Source: Nocardia carnea NBRC 14403 (GTDB lineage: Bacteria > Actinomycetota > Actinomycetes > Mycobacteriales > Mycobacteriaceae). Taken from it: a stretch of DNA of 47,141 nt. This document shows positions 16,392-25,022 of this stretch, piece after piece (within the stretch, counting starts at the first letter, position 1; the number at the start of each line of letters is the position of its first letter). The notes under the pieces were generated by a model. That model did no database searches, had not been told where the DNA came from, and saw only the letters and a list, made by a program, of their open reading frames with translations. The stretch lies in contig NZ_BAFV01000021.1 in NCBI RefSeq assembly GCF_000308515.1, forward strand, positions 1 through 47,141, given 5' to 3'. The position numbers were made by a program, and so were the translations under genes.

Positions 16392-16484
16392 CTACCGGGC
16401 GGAGCCGGGCAGACAACAGGCGCTGCAGACGCGCTTGTAGTCGACGTGGCGACGTGCCACAAGTCGAACTCCGGATGCGCGCAT
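16392..16484 (-). CDS. Cysteine-responsive leader peptide of the cys operon
   Basis: This 30-codon ORF lies 134 bases upstream of cysI on the same strand. Its second half reads RRHVDYKRVCSACC and it ends LPGSAR-stop. The RRHVD box followed by a cluster of Cys codons is the hallmark of the short 'putative leader peptides' found before sulfur genes in actinobacteria; in mycobacteria such poly-Cys leaders attenuate the operon when cysteine is available. An in-frame ATG three codons upstream (16493) is an alternative start. CACAAT at 16495-16500 (minus strand) ends seven bases before (wider context) the ATG at 16484-16486 region, so initiation may be near-leaderless. I see no classical U-tract hairpin before cysI. 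Confidence 0.8.
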   Translation of the reverse strand: MRASGVRLVARRHVDYKRVCSACCLPGSAR

Positions 16485-16635
16485 GCGACCCATTGTGCCA
16501 TGCCGTCGCGCGCAATCCGACCGCCCTACCAGTATTTCCCGTGCGCTCCCGGAGAATCGCCTGGTTCCGGCCGGTTATATGTGACGGTCGTCATATTTGC
16601 TTGACGAGGTCGAGGGCCCGGCAGGAAAGGAAGGG
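16485..16635. other. Divergent intergenic region of the cys operon and the SnoaL-like gene
   Basis: About 150 bases of promoter DNA. On the minus strand TATAAC (plus-strand GTTATA, 16574-16579) is a possible -10 for the cys transcript. A short palindrome TGACG-GT-CGTCA lies at 16582-16593. TTGACG at 16601-16606 has no spaced partner on the plus strand. No gene is supported here. Confidence 0.4.
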
Positions 16636-16666
16636 TTGACCTCGAGATAACTCGAGGTTGCAGGCT
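16636..16666 (+). promoter_or_regulatory. SoxR/MerR-type promoter with SoxR-like box
   Basis: TTGACC (16636-16641) and CAGGCT (16661-16666) are separated by 19 bases, the over-long spacer typical of MerR-family promoters. The dyad CCTCGAGATAACTCGAGG (16640-16657) overlaps the last base of the -35 box and fills most of the spacer; it is a perfect palindrome except for the central ATAA and closely resembles the SoxR box (CCTCAAGTTAACTTGAGG). The -10 ends six bases before ATG 16673, so the transcript is probably leaderless. Confidence 0.7.
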
Positions 16667-16672
16667 GACGGT

Positions 16673-17101
16673 ATGAGTACCGAAACAGACGGGTCGGCCT
16701 ACGCACCGGCCGATACCGATACCGAGATCGCAGCGATCCACGCTGTGGTCGCCGCCGTCGCGCAGGCGCAGGCAAACGAGGATGTCGACCGGTTCGCCGC
16801 GTTGTTCCGCGCGGACGCCCTGTGGACGACCGGACACGGCAAAAGGCTGTACGGGCAGCCCGCGATCGCGGAGTTCACAGCACAGGTGCTGCCGGGCTCC
16901 GCCTTGAAAGACCGGGTCACCTACGACGTCGAGCACATCGTGTTCCTCCGGCCCGATGTGGCGGCGGTCAAGGTGCGGCAGCGCTATTACACCGACGCCG
17001 GCGACCTGGACAGCGAAGGTGCCCCGCTGTACGTGATGACCAAGGAGAACGGGCGCTGGATGCTCACCGCCAACCAGAACACCCCGGTTATCGCAGGCTG
17101 A
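16673..17101 (+). CDS. SgcJ/EcaC-type SnoaL-like (NTF2-fold) protein
   Basis: A 142-aa cone-shaped NTF2/SnoaL-fold protein. The segment IHAVVAAVAQAQANEDVDRFAALFRADALWTTGHGKRLYG is typical of the SgcJ/EcaC oxidoreductase family label, followed by beta strands ending in NGRWMLTANQNT. These small proteins bind or modify hydrophobic or aromatic ligands, and no catalytic residues can be assigned. ATG 16673 is used because it lies six bases after a -10-like box; the frame also has TTG 16658. The SoxR-like promoter suggests induction by redox-active compounds. hemW follows after 24 bases. Confidence 0.75.
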   Translation: MSTETDGSAYAPADTDTEIAAIHAVVAAVAQAQANEDVDRFAALFRADALWTTGHGKRLYGQPAIAEFTAQVLPGSALKDRVTYDVEHIVFLRPDVAAVKVRQRYYTDAGDLDSEGAPLYVMTKENGRWMLTANQNTPVIAG

Positions 17102-17125
17102 GCGGCGGCCCGGCACACTGGAACG

Positions 17126-18331
17126 ATGACTTCGCCCGCCACCGCGACCCCGCACAGCGACACCGTTCCGGTGCTGCGCGATTTCGGTGGCGGGCCGTTC
17201 GGCATCTACGTGCACGTGCCGTTCTGCGCAACCCGCTGCGGATACTGCGATTTCAACACCTACACCGCCGGTGAACTGGGCACCTCCGCCTCGCCGGAAT
17301 CGTGGGCGGCCGGGCTGCGCCGGGAACTCGCGGCCGCCGCCGGGCAGTTCGCGGAGCTACCCAGTGCCATCCCGCCGGTCGCGACCGTTTTCGTCGGCGG
17401 CGGTACCCCGTCGCTGCTCGGCGCCGACGGGCTGGCCGGCGTGCTCGACGCGGTCCGGTCCGAATTCGACCTGGCCCCGGACGCCGAGGTGACCACCGAA
17501 TCGAACCCGGAATCCACGTCCCCCGAATTCTTCGAACGCATCCGGGCTGCCGGATTCACCCGCGTCTCGCTGGGGATGCAGTCGGCGGCATCACACGTCC
17601 TGGCGGTCCTGGACCGCACACACACTCCCGGACGTGCGGTGGCCGCCGCCCGCGAGGCGCGGGCCGCCGGGTTCGACCACGTCAATCTCGACCTGATCTA
17701 CGGCACCCCCGGTGAACGCGACAGCGATCTCGACGCCAGCCTGGACGCAGTACTGGATGCGGGTGTGGACCACGTATCGGCGTACTCGCTCATCGTCGAA
17801 GACGGCACCGCCCTGGCCCGCCGGGTACGTCGCGGCGAACTGCCCGCACCCGACGACGACGTCCTCGCCGCCCGCTACGAACGTATCGACGCCCGTCTCG
17901 CCGCCGCCGGGCTCACCTGGTACGAGGTCTCGAACTGGGCCTCCGGCGATGCCGCCCGGTGCCGCCACAACCTCGGTTACTGGGACGGCGGCGACTGGCT
18001 GGGGGCGGGCCCCGGCGCGCACAGTCACGTCGGCGGAGTCCGCTGGTGGAACGTGAAGCACCCGGCCCGCTACGCCGCCCGCACCTCGAACGGCGGCCTA
18101 CCCGCCGCCGGCTGGGAAGCGCCCACCGCGGAGGACCGCTACCTGGAGCGGGTCATGCTCGCGCTACGCCTGCGCACCGGACTTCCACTGTCGGATCTCG
18201 ACGCCGCCGGTCTGGCGGCAGCCCAGGGGGCCACCGCGGACGGTCTCGCCTCGATCCGGGACGGTCATCTGGTCCTCACCGACCGCGGCAGGCTGCTCGC
18301 CGACGGTGTCGTCCTGCGGCTGCTGGGTTGA
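17126..18331 (+). CDS. hemW: Radical SAM heme chaperone HemW (HemN-like)
   Basis: HemW is a radical SAM protein related to coproporphyrinogen III dehydrogenase that acts as a heme chaperone. The [4Fe-4S] motif is C34-x3-C38-x2-C41 in CATRCGYC, preceded by GIYVHVPF. The GGGTPSLL and ESNPES motifs and the HemN C-terminal domain (about 290-395) follow. The 401 aa match HemW. HemW-type sequences lack the extra Cys of true HemN (CxxxCxxCxC), and here the residue two after C41 is Asn in CDFN. CACACT six bases before ATG 17126 suggests a second, leaderless start of transcription. Confidence 0.88.
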   Translation: MTSPATATPHSDTVPVLRDFGGGPFGIYVHVPFCATRCGYCDFNTYTAGELGTSASPESWAAGLRRELAAAAGQFAELPSAIPPVATVFVGGGTPSLLGADGLAGVLDAVRSEFDLAPDAEVTTESNPESTSPEFFERIRAAGFTRVSLGMQSAASHVLAVLDRTHTPGRAVAAAREARAAGFDHVNLDLIYGTPGERDSDLDASLDAVLDAGVDHVSAYSLIVEDGTALARRVRRGELPAPDDDVLAARYERIDARLAAAGLTWYEVSNWASGDAARCRHNLGYWDGGDWLGAGPGAHSHVGGVRWWNVKHPARYAARTSNGGLPAAGWEAPTAEDRYLERVMLALRLRTGLPLSDLDAAGLAAAQGATADGLASIRDGHLVLTDRGRLLADGVVLRLLG

Positions 18332-18389
18332 GCTGCACGCCGCGTCCCGGCGGGCGGATCACCGGCCGGGACCACCGGAGTGAACCGCG

Positions 18390-19328
18390 TCAAGCGGGCA
18401 GAACGCCGCTGACCTGGTCCTGGACGAACCCGGTGGCTTTGCCTTGCCAGTCGGCGATGATCTCGTCCGCGTCCGTCAGGGTGATCAGAATCGATGTGAG
18501 GGCTGCCTTATAAGGCTCGATATCCTTCAGTACATCGGTGAGGCGCTGGATGAGCCCGGACACCCGGGTGGTCGAGCCGGCGATCTGTGCGGCCGCCTGA
18601 CCCGCTACGACCGGCGCTGCAGTGCCCGCCGTGCACGCCAGTTCGATGGTCCAGGTGATGAGCGCTGCGGCGAGTGAGCCCAGGATTGCCTGTACCAGGC
18701 CGCGGACGGCCTCCACGATTTCGCCGGTTTTCGTCATGATGTTCTGTAACGCTGCCGCGGCGCCCGCTGCCGCGCCCAGCCGGTCGACGGCATCCACCGC
18801 GAAGGCGCGGTAGGCGGTGGCCGCAAGCCCGGACCACTCCGCGATATCCGTAGTGACGGCGGTCTGCCAGTCGGCGCCGATAGCGGTGAGTTCCCCCGCG
18901 ATTTTTTCCCATGTTGCTGCGTAGGCCGCGATCATGCCCGGATTTCCCAGGAGCGCATCGAATGCCAGACGAATCGGGTCGACATGTTCGAGCATCCATC
19001 CGGCGATCTGACCCCCGACGAAACCGAACGGATCGGCGGCGATCTGCCCGACGATGTCCGTGGTGGCGCCGAACGCCTCCAGTGCGCCCATTATGGACGG
19101 GTCCGCCTGGAAACTCGAGACGATTTGCCAGGCGTCGGGTGCGATGGTGCCCGCTGCGATTCCCGCTTCGCCAGGGGCCGGCATGCCCATATTCGCGAAA
19201 AGGACGGATTCGCCGAAATAGTTGTCTTCGTAATCCGTGCCCTCGGCGATCAAGGTGTTTTCGGGCGGGGCTTCGTCGTCGAATCCGGCGACGTTCTGTG
19301 TGATCCACTGGCCGGCTTCGTCGGACAT
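18390..19328 (-). CDS. WXG-motif type VII secretion-associated protein
   Basis: A 312-aa protein, rich in Ala and predicted largely helical. WSG at residues 165-167 resembles the WxG turn of ESX substrates, inside a helix-turn-helix region (about 135-205), and a strongly hydrophobic segment follows (about 210-250). The N-terminal 60 residues are acidic. The ATG at 19328 is one base after the stop of the EspC-like gene. With the two upstream genes it forms a three-gene unit seen in Nocardia and Rhodococcus as type VII targets. No ESX core gene (EccC, MycP) is in the window, so secretion and function are inference. Confidence 0.6.
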   Translation of the reverse strand: MSDEAGQWITQNVAGFDDEAPPENTLIAEGTDYEDNYFGESVLFANMGMPAPGEAGIAAGTIAPDAWQIVSSFQADPSIMGALEAFGATTDIVGQIAADPFGFVGGQIAGWMLEHVDPIRLAFDALLGNPGMIAAYAATWEKIAGELTAIGADWQTAVTTDIAEWSGLAATAYRAFAVDAVDRLGAAAGAAAALQNIMTKTGEIVEAVRGLVQAILGSLAAALITWTIELACTAGTAAPVVAGQAAAQIAGSTTRVSGLIQRLTDVLKDIEPYKAALTSILITLTDADEIIADWQGKATGFVQDQVSGVLPA

Positions 19329-19329
19329 T

Positions 19330-19671
19330 TCAGACCACCTCCGGGCCGTCGCCGAGTCGCAGCCCCGACAGGGTCGTCGACAAGGCTTCGTCCATGTTCT
19401 GGAAGGAATCGGCGTCGGCATTCATCATGCCGGGAACGGCGGCGAGCCTATCGGCGAGCTTCCGGATCGCATCGACGGTCGCGGTGTGGTTATCGGCGAA
19501 CAACCAGGAGACGATCGGCCGTGGAATCGCGCCGAAACCGTCGTCGGCGGCGGCGATATAGGCCGCAGCTTCCAGTGCGGTGGCGGTCCGATCGGCCAGG
19601 CCACTCAGTTTGTTCGCGTGGGTGCGTAGCTGGTCCGGGTCGACATTCAGCGGGGCGGGTTGTTCGGTCAT
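19330..19671 (-). CDS. EspC-like (DUF2580) type VII secretion target
   Basis: A 113-aa small helical protein beginning MTEQPAPLNVDPDQLRTHA; the phrase LNVDPDQLR-x-HA-x-K-L followed by a long helix is typical of the ESX-1 secretion-associated EspC family (DUF2580). ATG 19671 gives the family N terminus; the frame is open 21 codons further but without a ribosome site. It sits between a YbaB-like gene and the WXG-motif gene, with gaps of 10 bases and 1 base, so the three are one operon. Confidence 0.75.
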   Translation of the reverse strand: MTEQPAPLNVDPDQLRTHANKLSGLADRTATALEAAAYIAAADDGFGAIPRPIVSWLFADNHTATVDAIRKLADRLAAVPGMMNADADSFQNMDEALSTTLSGLRLGDGPEVV

Positions 19672-19681
19672 CGTCGCAGCC

Positions 19682-20344
19682 TCAGACCAGCCAGGACTTG
19701 TTCCGGTAGTACTCGGTCTCCTCGTCCTCGACATCCGGGATCAGGGAGCCCGGGTTCGCCGGAGCGGTGGCGCCGTGTCGCGGCGGTGGTGGTGGTTCGG
19801 CCGGTGGTGCGGGTGGGCGAGGGCCGGGCAGGGTGGTGCCGGGGACGCTCCCGGCCGGATCGTTCCAGATCGGCGCCGGCTCGTTCCATGCCGGTGTGGA
19901 GCGCGGTTGCGCCGGGTCGGCGGTGGGCGCAGGATGCGGCCGGGACGGAGCCTGCGCCGGCGGTGCCCAGGAGGCTGGATCCGCGGCGGCAGGTGGTTTG
20001 GGGAACTTGTCCAGAATGTTCGCACCGATGGGATCGTCGCCGACTGTTTCGTGCACTGTCGCCGCCACCTGATCCACCAGCTGCTGCCGGGCCCGGTTCA
20101 GACACGACATCACCTCGGCGGACAGCGCGGCAGGACTCTTGCGCCTGATCTCGGCACCGAACCGGATATCGGTCGGTATTCCATTGTTGTCGACCGTGAC
20201 CTGCACACTCTTATCGGCAGAGCTCTCCGTTACCGAAAGTCGCGCCATCCGGCCCTGGAGCGTCTGGAACCGCTCGGCCTTCTGGTGCATCTCCTCGGCC
20301 CATCGGGCCAGGCCGGCGGCCCCGGTAAACGGATCGTCGGACAC
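19682..20344 (-). CDS. YbaB/EbfC-family protein with Pro-rich tail
   Basis: Residues 1-110 match the small YbaB/EbfC nucleoid-associated fold ([23 protein letters not shown], then [18 protein letters not shown]). The rest (about 120-220) is a Pro/Ala-rich disordered tail ending [17 protein letters not shown]. The GTG start at 20344 has GGGGGGA six bases upstream. In actinobacteria, YbaB-like proteins of this longer type accompany type VII secretion substrates and may act as chaperones or scaffolds rather than DNA binders; this is inference. First gene of the leftward trio. Confidence 0.75.
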   Translation of the reverse strand: MSDDPFTGAAGLARWAEEMHQKAERFQTLQGRMARLSVTESSADKSVQVTVDNNGIPTDIRFGAEIRRKSPAALSAEVMSCLNRARQQLVDQVAATVHETVGDDPIGANILDKFPKPPAAADPASWAPPAQAPSRPHPAPTADPAQPRSTPAWNEPAPIWNDPAGSVPGTTLPGPRPPAPPAEPPPPPRHGATAPANPGSLIPDVEDEETEYYRNKSWLV

Positions 20345-20440
20345 CGAATTCCCCCCTGCGAGTACAGATTCTGTTGCTGTGGCGGCGACTGTATCACGCA
20401 CCGCTAGGTCCACGAACCGAGCCTGCGGACGGTGCGGAAC

Positions 20441-20446
20441 TAGACT
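20441..20446 (+). promoter_or_regulatory. Candidate -10 box of hrcA
   Basis: TAGACT about 90 bases before the hrcA ATG has the TANNNT pattern common in this window. No convincing -35 box is seen 16-19 bases upstream. It would give a leader of about 85 bases. There is no CIRCE element (TTAGCACTC/GAGTGCTAA) near hrcA. Confidence 0.3.
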
Positions 20447-20537
20447 GTGGAGAGGGGCCGGGTGCACTAGCCAGGCCTTCGGCAAGCCGGTACGCCGCCG
20501 GGTCAGGCCGCGTACAGCACAGCGAGGAGGTGGGTCG

Positions 20538-21569
20538 ATGTCGAGCACCGAGGATCGGCGCTTCGAGGTCCTTCGGGCGATTGTCGCCGACTATGTCGCC
20601 ACCAAGGAGCCCATCGGCTCGAAGACCCTGGTGGACCGGCACAACCTGGGTGTTTCCAGTGCGACCGTCCGCAACGATATGGCGGTCCTGGAGGCCGAGG
20701 GATATATCGCCCAGCCGCACACCAGCTCGGGGCGGATACCCACCGACAAGGGATACCGGCAGTTCGTGGACCGAATCGCCGATGTGAAACCGCTGTCGGC
20801 CGCGGAGCGCAAGGCCATCATGCAGTTCCTGGAATCGGGGGTGGACCTCGACGATGTGCTGCGCCGCGGGGTCCGGCTGCTGGCCCAGCTCACCCGTCAG
20901 GTCGCTGTCGTCCAGTATCCGACGGTATCCGCGTCGACGGTGCGCCACCTCGAGGTGGTGGCGCTCAATCCGGCCCGGTTGCTGCTGGTGGTGATCACCG
21001 ATACCGGCCGGGTCGATCAGCGCATCGTGGAGCTGGGCACCGTCGTCGACGACGAGGATCTGGCCGCGCTGCGCGGCATGCTGGGTGCGGCCATGGACGG
21101 TAAACGCCTGGCCGCTGCCTCCGCCGCCGTGGCCGAACTGCCCGAGCAGGCGCCGCCGCAGTTGCGGGATGTGCTGATCAAGGTGTCGACGGTGCTGGTG
21201 GAAACCCTGGTCGAGCATCCCGAGGAGCGGCTCGTGCTCGGCGGTACCGCCAACCTCACCCGCAACGCCGGTGATTTCGGCCTGCACGGTTCGCTGCGCA
21301 CCGTGCTGGAAGCGCTCGAGGAGCAGGTCGTGGTCCTCAAACTGCTGGCCGCCGCCCAGCAGCCGGGGATGGTGACGGTGCGGATCGGTGAGGAAACCCA
21401 GGTCGAGGAGATGCGCGGAACCTCGGTCGTCACCACCGGCTACGGCGCCGCGGGCGCGGTCCTGGGCGGTATGGGTGTGCTCGGCCCCACCCGGATGGAC
21501 TATCCGGGAACCATCGCCTCCGTCGCAGCCGTCGCCCGCTATATAGGCGAGGTTCTCGCCGAACGGTGA
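20538..21569 (+). CDS. hrcA: Heat-inducible transcription repressor HrcA
   Basis: HrcA represses chaperone genes such as groESL through CIRCE. The N-terminal winged helix (residues 1-100: [25 protein letters not shown] ... [13 protein letters not shown]) is followed by the GAF-like HrcA core and a C-terminal segment with [14 protein letters not shown]. The 343 aa are typical. ATG 20538 has GAGGAGG seven bases upstream; the longer open frame starting at 20139 is ignored. dnaJ2 follows, as in mycobacteria (Rv2374c-Rv2373c). Confidence 0.94.
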   Translation: MSSTEDRRFEVLRAIVADYVATKEPIGSKTLVDRHNLGVSSATVRNDMAVLEAEGYIAQPHTSSGRIPTDKGYRQFVDRIADVKPLSAAERKAIMQFLESGVDLDDVLRRGVRLLAQLTRQVAVVQYPTVSASTVRHLEVVALNPARLLLVVITDTGRVDQRIVELGTVVDDEDLAALRGMLGAAMDGKRLAAASAAVAELPEQAPPQLRDVLIKVSTVLVETLVEHPEERLVLGGTANLTRNAGDFGLHGSLRTVLEALEEQVVVLKLLAAAQQPGMVTVRIGEETQVEEMRGTSVVTTGYGAAGAVLGGMGVLGPTRMDYPGTIASVAAVARYIGEVLAER

Positions 21570-21633
21570 GGGGTTGTGCCGCGGCGCCGGAACCACGCCG
21601 ACAGGCACTGTTACGCTCGGATATTCAGACGGC

Positions 21634-21657
21634 TAAAGTTGAGTCGACCCGACTTAG
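21634..21657 (+). promoter_or_regulatory. Candidate dnaJ2 promoter with HAIR-like element
   Basis: TAAAGT (21634-21639) fits a -10 box, with TTACGC 17 bases upstream as a poor -35. Overlapping its end, TTGAGT-N7-ACTTAG (21639-21657) has the spacing of the HspR-binding HAIR repeat (CTTGAGT-N7-ACTCAAG), with a good left and a weak right arm. It lies in the 181-base gap between hrcA and dnaJ2. Confidence 0.35.
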
Positions 21658-21750
21658 ATCACGGCCGGGCGGCTACATCCGACAGGAGTCATGCGGCCGG
21701 CCGGATGAGGCCGGGGCCGTGGACAGCGACCAAGGACTAAGAGAACTCAA

Positions 21751-22908
21751 GTGGCACGGGATTACTACGGACTGCTCGGTGTCGGCAAGGACGCCTCCGA
21801 CCAAGAGCTCAAACGCGCGTACCGGAAACTGGCTCGCGAACTGCATCCCGACGTGAACCCCGACGAGGCCGCGCAGGCCCGGTTCAAAGAGGTCTCCGCG
21901 GCGTACGAGGTGCTGACGGATCCGGAGAAACGCCGCATCGTCGATATGGGCGGTGATCCGCTGGACGCGGGCGGCGGAGCCGGTGGTTTCAGCGGCGCCG
22001 GTTTCGGCGGCCTGGGTGATGTGTTCGAGGCCTTCTTCGGTGGGATGAGCGGTGGCGCCGGGGGTGGCGCGCGCAAGGCCCGGGGCCGGGTGCAACCCGG
22101 CGCCGATTCGCTGGTGCGTACCCGGCTCAGCCTGGCCGAATGTGCGGTCGGGGTGACCAAACACCTCACCGTCGACACCGCCATCCTCTGCGACCTCTGT
22201 AAGGGCGCGGGCACCAACGGCAATTCCAAGCCGGTGCGCTGCGAAACCTGCGGTGGTGCCGGTGAGGTGCAGTCGGTGCAGCGTTCTTTCCTCGGCCAGG
22301 TACTCACCTCCCGCCCCTGCCCGACCTGCCGCGGCGCCGGGGAGACCATCCCCGACCCCTGCCACAAATGTGGTGGCGACGGCCGGGTCCGGGCCCGCCG
22401 CGAGATCGCGGCCCCGATCCCGGCCGGTGTGGCCAACGGGATGCGGGTGCGGCTGGCGGCGCAGGGTGAGGTCGGCCCGGGCGGCGGTCACGCCGGTGAT
22501 CTGTATGTCGAGATCGTGGAGCAGCCGCACGATGTTTTCGTCCGCGACGGCGATGATCTGCACTGCACCGTCCGGGTCCCCATGGTGGACGCCGCCCTGG
22601 GGACCACCGTGGTGATCGACACCATCCTGGACGGGCCCACCGAGCTCACCATCGCTCCGGGGACCCAGCCGGGTGAGATCTCGGTGCTGCGCGGGCACGG
22701 TATGCCGCGGTTGCGGTCCAGCGCGCGGGGCGATCTGATGGCGCATCTGGATATCGTCGTGCCCACCAAACTGGACAGTAAGCAGGCCGATCTGCTGCGC
22801 AAGTACAAGGGCCTGCGGGGCCGGGACAAGGCCGAGGTGATGTCGGCGCAGTCCGAGCACAACAGCGGTCTGTTCGCCCGGTTGCGCGCCTCCTTCAGCG
22901 GACGCTGA
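21751..22908 (+). CDS. dnaJ2: Molecular chaperone DnaJ (DnaJ2)
   Basis: A type I J-protein that stimulates DnaK ATPase and presents clients. The J domain (1-70) carries HPD at 32-34; a Gly-rich linker with FGGLGDVF follows (about 72-110); four zinc-binding CxxCxGxG repeats lie near 147-215 ([24 protein letters not shown], and CHKCGGDG with Asp in place of the last-but-one Ala/Gly); and the C-terminal client-binding domains complete 385 aa. GTG start. The linker is short, as in the actinobacterial DnaJ2 that sits behind hrcA, distinct from DnaJ1 of the dnaK operon. Confidence 0.94.
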   Translation: MARDYYGLLGVGKDASDQELKRAYRKLARELHPDVNPDEAAQARFKEVSAAYEVLTDPEKRRIVDMGGDPLDAGGGAGGFSGAGFGGLGDVFEAFFGGMSGGAGGGARKARGRVQPGADSLVRTRLSLAECAVGVTKHLTVDTAILCDLCKGAGTNGNSKPVRCETCGGAGEVQSVQRSFLGQVLTSRPCPTCRGAGETIPDPCHKCGGDGRVRARREIAAPIPAGVANGMRVRLAAQGEVGPGGGHAGDLYVEIVEQPHDVFVRDGDDLHCTVRVPMVDAALGTTVVIDTILDGPTELTIAPGTQPGEISVLRGHGMPRLRSSARGDLMAHLDIVVPTKLDSKQADLLRKYKGLRGRDKAEVMSAQSEHNSGLFARLRASFSGR

Positions 22909-22912
22909 CCCG

Positions 22913-23656
22913 ATGGCCGCTCCGACCGTCTTCTATCTCGACGAGATCCCGGAGCCGGGCGGTATCGCGGTGCTGGACGGCCCGGAGGGCCGGCACGCCG
23001 CGACGGTGCGCCGGATCCGGGTCGGCGAGGCGATCAGCCTCTCCGATGGACGCGGTGTGGTCGCGGAGACGGAAGTTGTTGCCGCGCAGAAGAATCAGCT
23101 CGAACTGCTGGTGCGTGACCGGGGTCGCGCCGAACCGGCGTCCCCGGCGGTGACGGTGGTCCAGGCACTGCCGAAATCAGAGCGTTCGGAACTGGCGGTC
23201 GAACTGATGACCGAGGCCGGTGCCGATGTCATCGTCCCGTGGCAGGCTGCTCGTTGTGTCTCGAATTGGGAGGCCAAAGCCGATAAGGGTGTGGCGAAAT
23301 GGCGGGTGGCGGCCAAGGGCGCGGCCCGGCAGTCGCGCCGCGCCTATATCCCCGAGGTGACCGCGCTGCATCGCACTCCCGAAGTGGTCGACGCGGTGCG
23401 CGCGGCGAAAGCGCAGGGCGCGGTGGTCGCCGCGCTGCACGAATCGGGGACCGGTAGCTTCACTGCGCTGCCGTGGGCCGCGGCGCCCGCGGTCGTGCTG
23501 ATCGTCGGCCCGGAGGGGGGCCTCGACGATGCGGAGTTGACGGCGCTGGCCACCGCCGGTGCCGATGTGGTGCGGCTGGGGCCCACCGTGCTGCGTACGT
23601 CCACGGCGGCCGCGGTCGCGCTCGGTGCGCTCGGTGCGCTCACGGCCCGCTGGTGA
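22913..23656 (+). CDS. rsmE: 16S rRNA m3U1498 methyltransferase RsmE
   Basis: RsmE methylates N3 of U1498 in 16S rRNA using SAM. The N-terminal PUA-like domain (GPEGRHAATVRRIRVGE) is followed by a SPOUT-fold (alpha/beta-knot) domain with VQALPKSERSELAVEL, IVGPEGGLDDAE and the knot motif LGPTVLRTSTAA. The 247 aa are normal. It starts four bases after dnaJ2 and lies in the same transcript. A 7-bp inverted repeat (23657-23663 and 23681-23687) follows the stop codon, without a U-tract. Confidence 0.93.
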   Translation: MAAPTVFYLDEIPEPGGIAVLDGPEGRHAATVRRIRVGEAISLSDGRGVVAETEVVAAQKNQLELLVRDRGRAEPASPAVTVVQALPKSERSELAVELMTEAGADVIVPWQAARCVSNWEAKADKGVAKWRVAAKGAARQSRRAYIPEVTALHRTPEVVDAVRAAKAQGAVVAALHESGTGSFTALPWAAAPAVVLIVGPEGGLDDAELTALATAGADVVRLGPTVLRTSTAAAVALGALGALTARW

Positions 23657-23829
23657 CGCCCGGGTGAACTCCTCGTACCGCCGGGCGACCGGGGTGTAGG
23701 CACTCGTAATTCGGGTGGGACCTGTCGGGCCCGGGAGTTAGACTCGGGGCAGCGATACCGTTCGCGAGCAGAGCAAACAGCGCGCCTCACCGCGCCTGTC
23801 GAGACCGGAAAGCAGGCCATAGCCACTAC

Positions 23830-24930
23830 GTGCGATCACAAGGCGATATCGGCGATCAGAATCCTTCCGCGGCCGACAACGGGGCCTCCGGGCCCGCGGC
23901 ACGCACTGTCCGTTCCAGTATCGAACTCGCGCCGGAGTCGGTGTTTCCTTTCCTCGGTTCGGCCGATGCGAATCTGCGTGAACTCGAGAGCCTGCTGTCC
24001 GCAGATATCCATGTCCGCGGCAATCTCGTCACCCTCACCGGCCCGGCCGCCGAGGTGGCGCTGGCCGAACGGGTTGTCGAACAATTGGTGGCGCTGACCG
24101 GCCGTAACCGTGCCATCACCCCGGAAGCCGTGCGCCATACGGTGACCATGCTCACCGACGGCAGTGCCGAATCGCCGGCCGAGGTGCTGAGCCTGGATAT
24201 CCTGTCGCGGCGCGGGAAGACCATCCGGCCGAAGACGCTGAACCAGAAGCGCTATGTGGATGCGATCGACGAGAACACGATCGTTTTCGGTATCGGGCCC
24301 GCCGGTACCGGCAAAACGTATCTGGCGATGGCGAAGGCCGTCCAGGCGTTGCAGTCCAAGCAGGTCAATCGCATTATTCTCACCCGCCCGGCCGTCGAGG
24401 CCGGGGAACGCCTGGGCTTTCTCCCGGGCACACTGAACGAGAAGATCGATCCGTATCTGCGCCCGCTGTACGACGCCCTGCACGACATGATGGATCCGGA
24501 AGCCATCCCGAAATTGATGGCGGCCGGTGTTATCGAGGTCGCGCCCCTGGCCTATATGCGAGGCCGGACTCTCAACGATTCGTTCATCATTCTCGACGAG
24601 GCGCAGAACACGACCGCGGAGCAGATGAAAATGTTCCTGACGCGGCTCGGGTTCGGGTCGAAGATCGTGGTGACCGGCGATGTCACGCAGGTGGACCTGC
24701 CGCACGGAGCCCGCTCGGGATTGCGGGCGGCCAGTGAGATCCTCACCCGTATCGAGGATATCCATTTCGCCGAACTCACCAGCAGCGATGTGGTGCGGCA
24801 CCGGCTGGTCTCCGACATCGTCGACGCCTACGAGAAGTTCGAGGCCGAAACGCGGCCGCCCGTCGGGCCGCCGCATATGTCCGGGAATCGGGCGCAACGG
24901 CGCGCGGCGGGCCGGACAGCGCGACAGTAA
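23830..24930 (+). CDS. PhoH-family ATPase
   Basis: A PhoH-like P-loop protein, a relative of superfamily 1 helicases linked to RNA metabolism. An N-terminal KH-like region (about 25-105) precedes the PhoH domain with Walker A GPAGTGKT near 157-164, TRPAVEAGERLGFLPG, Walker B FIILDEAQN near 252-260 and the sensor VVTGDVTQVDLP. The C terminus ends in an Arg-rich tail. GTG 23830 starts 366 aa, close to the mycobacterial protein (Rv2368c). TTAGACT at about 23737-23743 may be its -10 box. ybeY follows, the conserved PhoH-YbeY order. Confidence 0.92.
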   Translation: MRSQGDIGDQNPSAADNGASGPAARTVRSSIELAPESVFPFLGSADANLRELESLLSADIHVRGNLVTLTGPAAEVALAERVVEQLVALTGRNRAITPEAVRHTVTMLTDGSAESPAEVLSLDILSRRGKTIRPKTLNQKRYVDAIDENTIVFGIGPAGTGKTYLAMAKAVQALQSKQVNRIILTRPAVEAGERLGFLPGTLNEKIDPYLRPLYDALHDMMDPEAIPKLMAAGVIEVAPLAYMRGRTLNDSFIILDEAQNTTAEQMKMFLTRLGFGSKIVVTGDVTQVDLPHGARSGLRAASEILTRIEDIHFAELTSSDVVRHRLVSDIVDAYEKFEAETRPPVGPPHMSGNRAQRRAAGRTARQ

Positions 24931-25010
24931 GGGCGCGGAGCCGGAGGTGTGGCGTCGCACTCGCCGGGTCGTGCGCGGGCGTCGGATAGGTAGCGGCCGA
25001 CGCTACCCAT

Positions 25011-25016
25011 TAGGCT
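25011..25016 (+). promoter_or_regulatory. -10 box for leaderless ybeY
   Basis: TAGGCT ends six bases before GTG 25023. With transcription starting about seven bases after the -10 box, the GTG itself would be the 5' end. No ribosome binding site precedes this start. Confidence 0.45.
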
Positions 25017-25022
25017 GACCAG

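Noticed and set aside
20400..20537. CIRCE operator before hrcA
   Set aside because: Searched by eye for TTAGCACTC-N9-GAGTGCTAA; nothing similar found.
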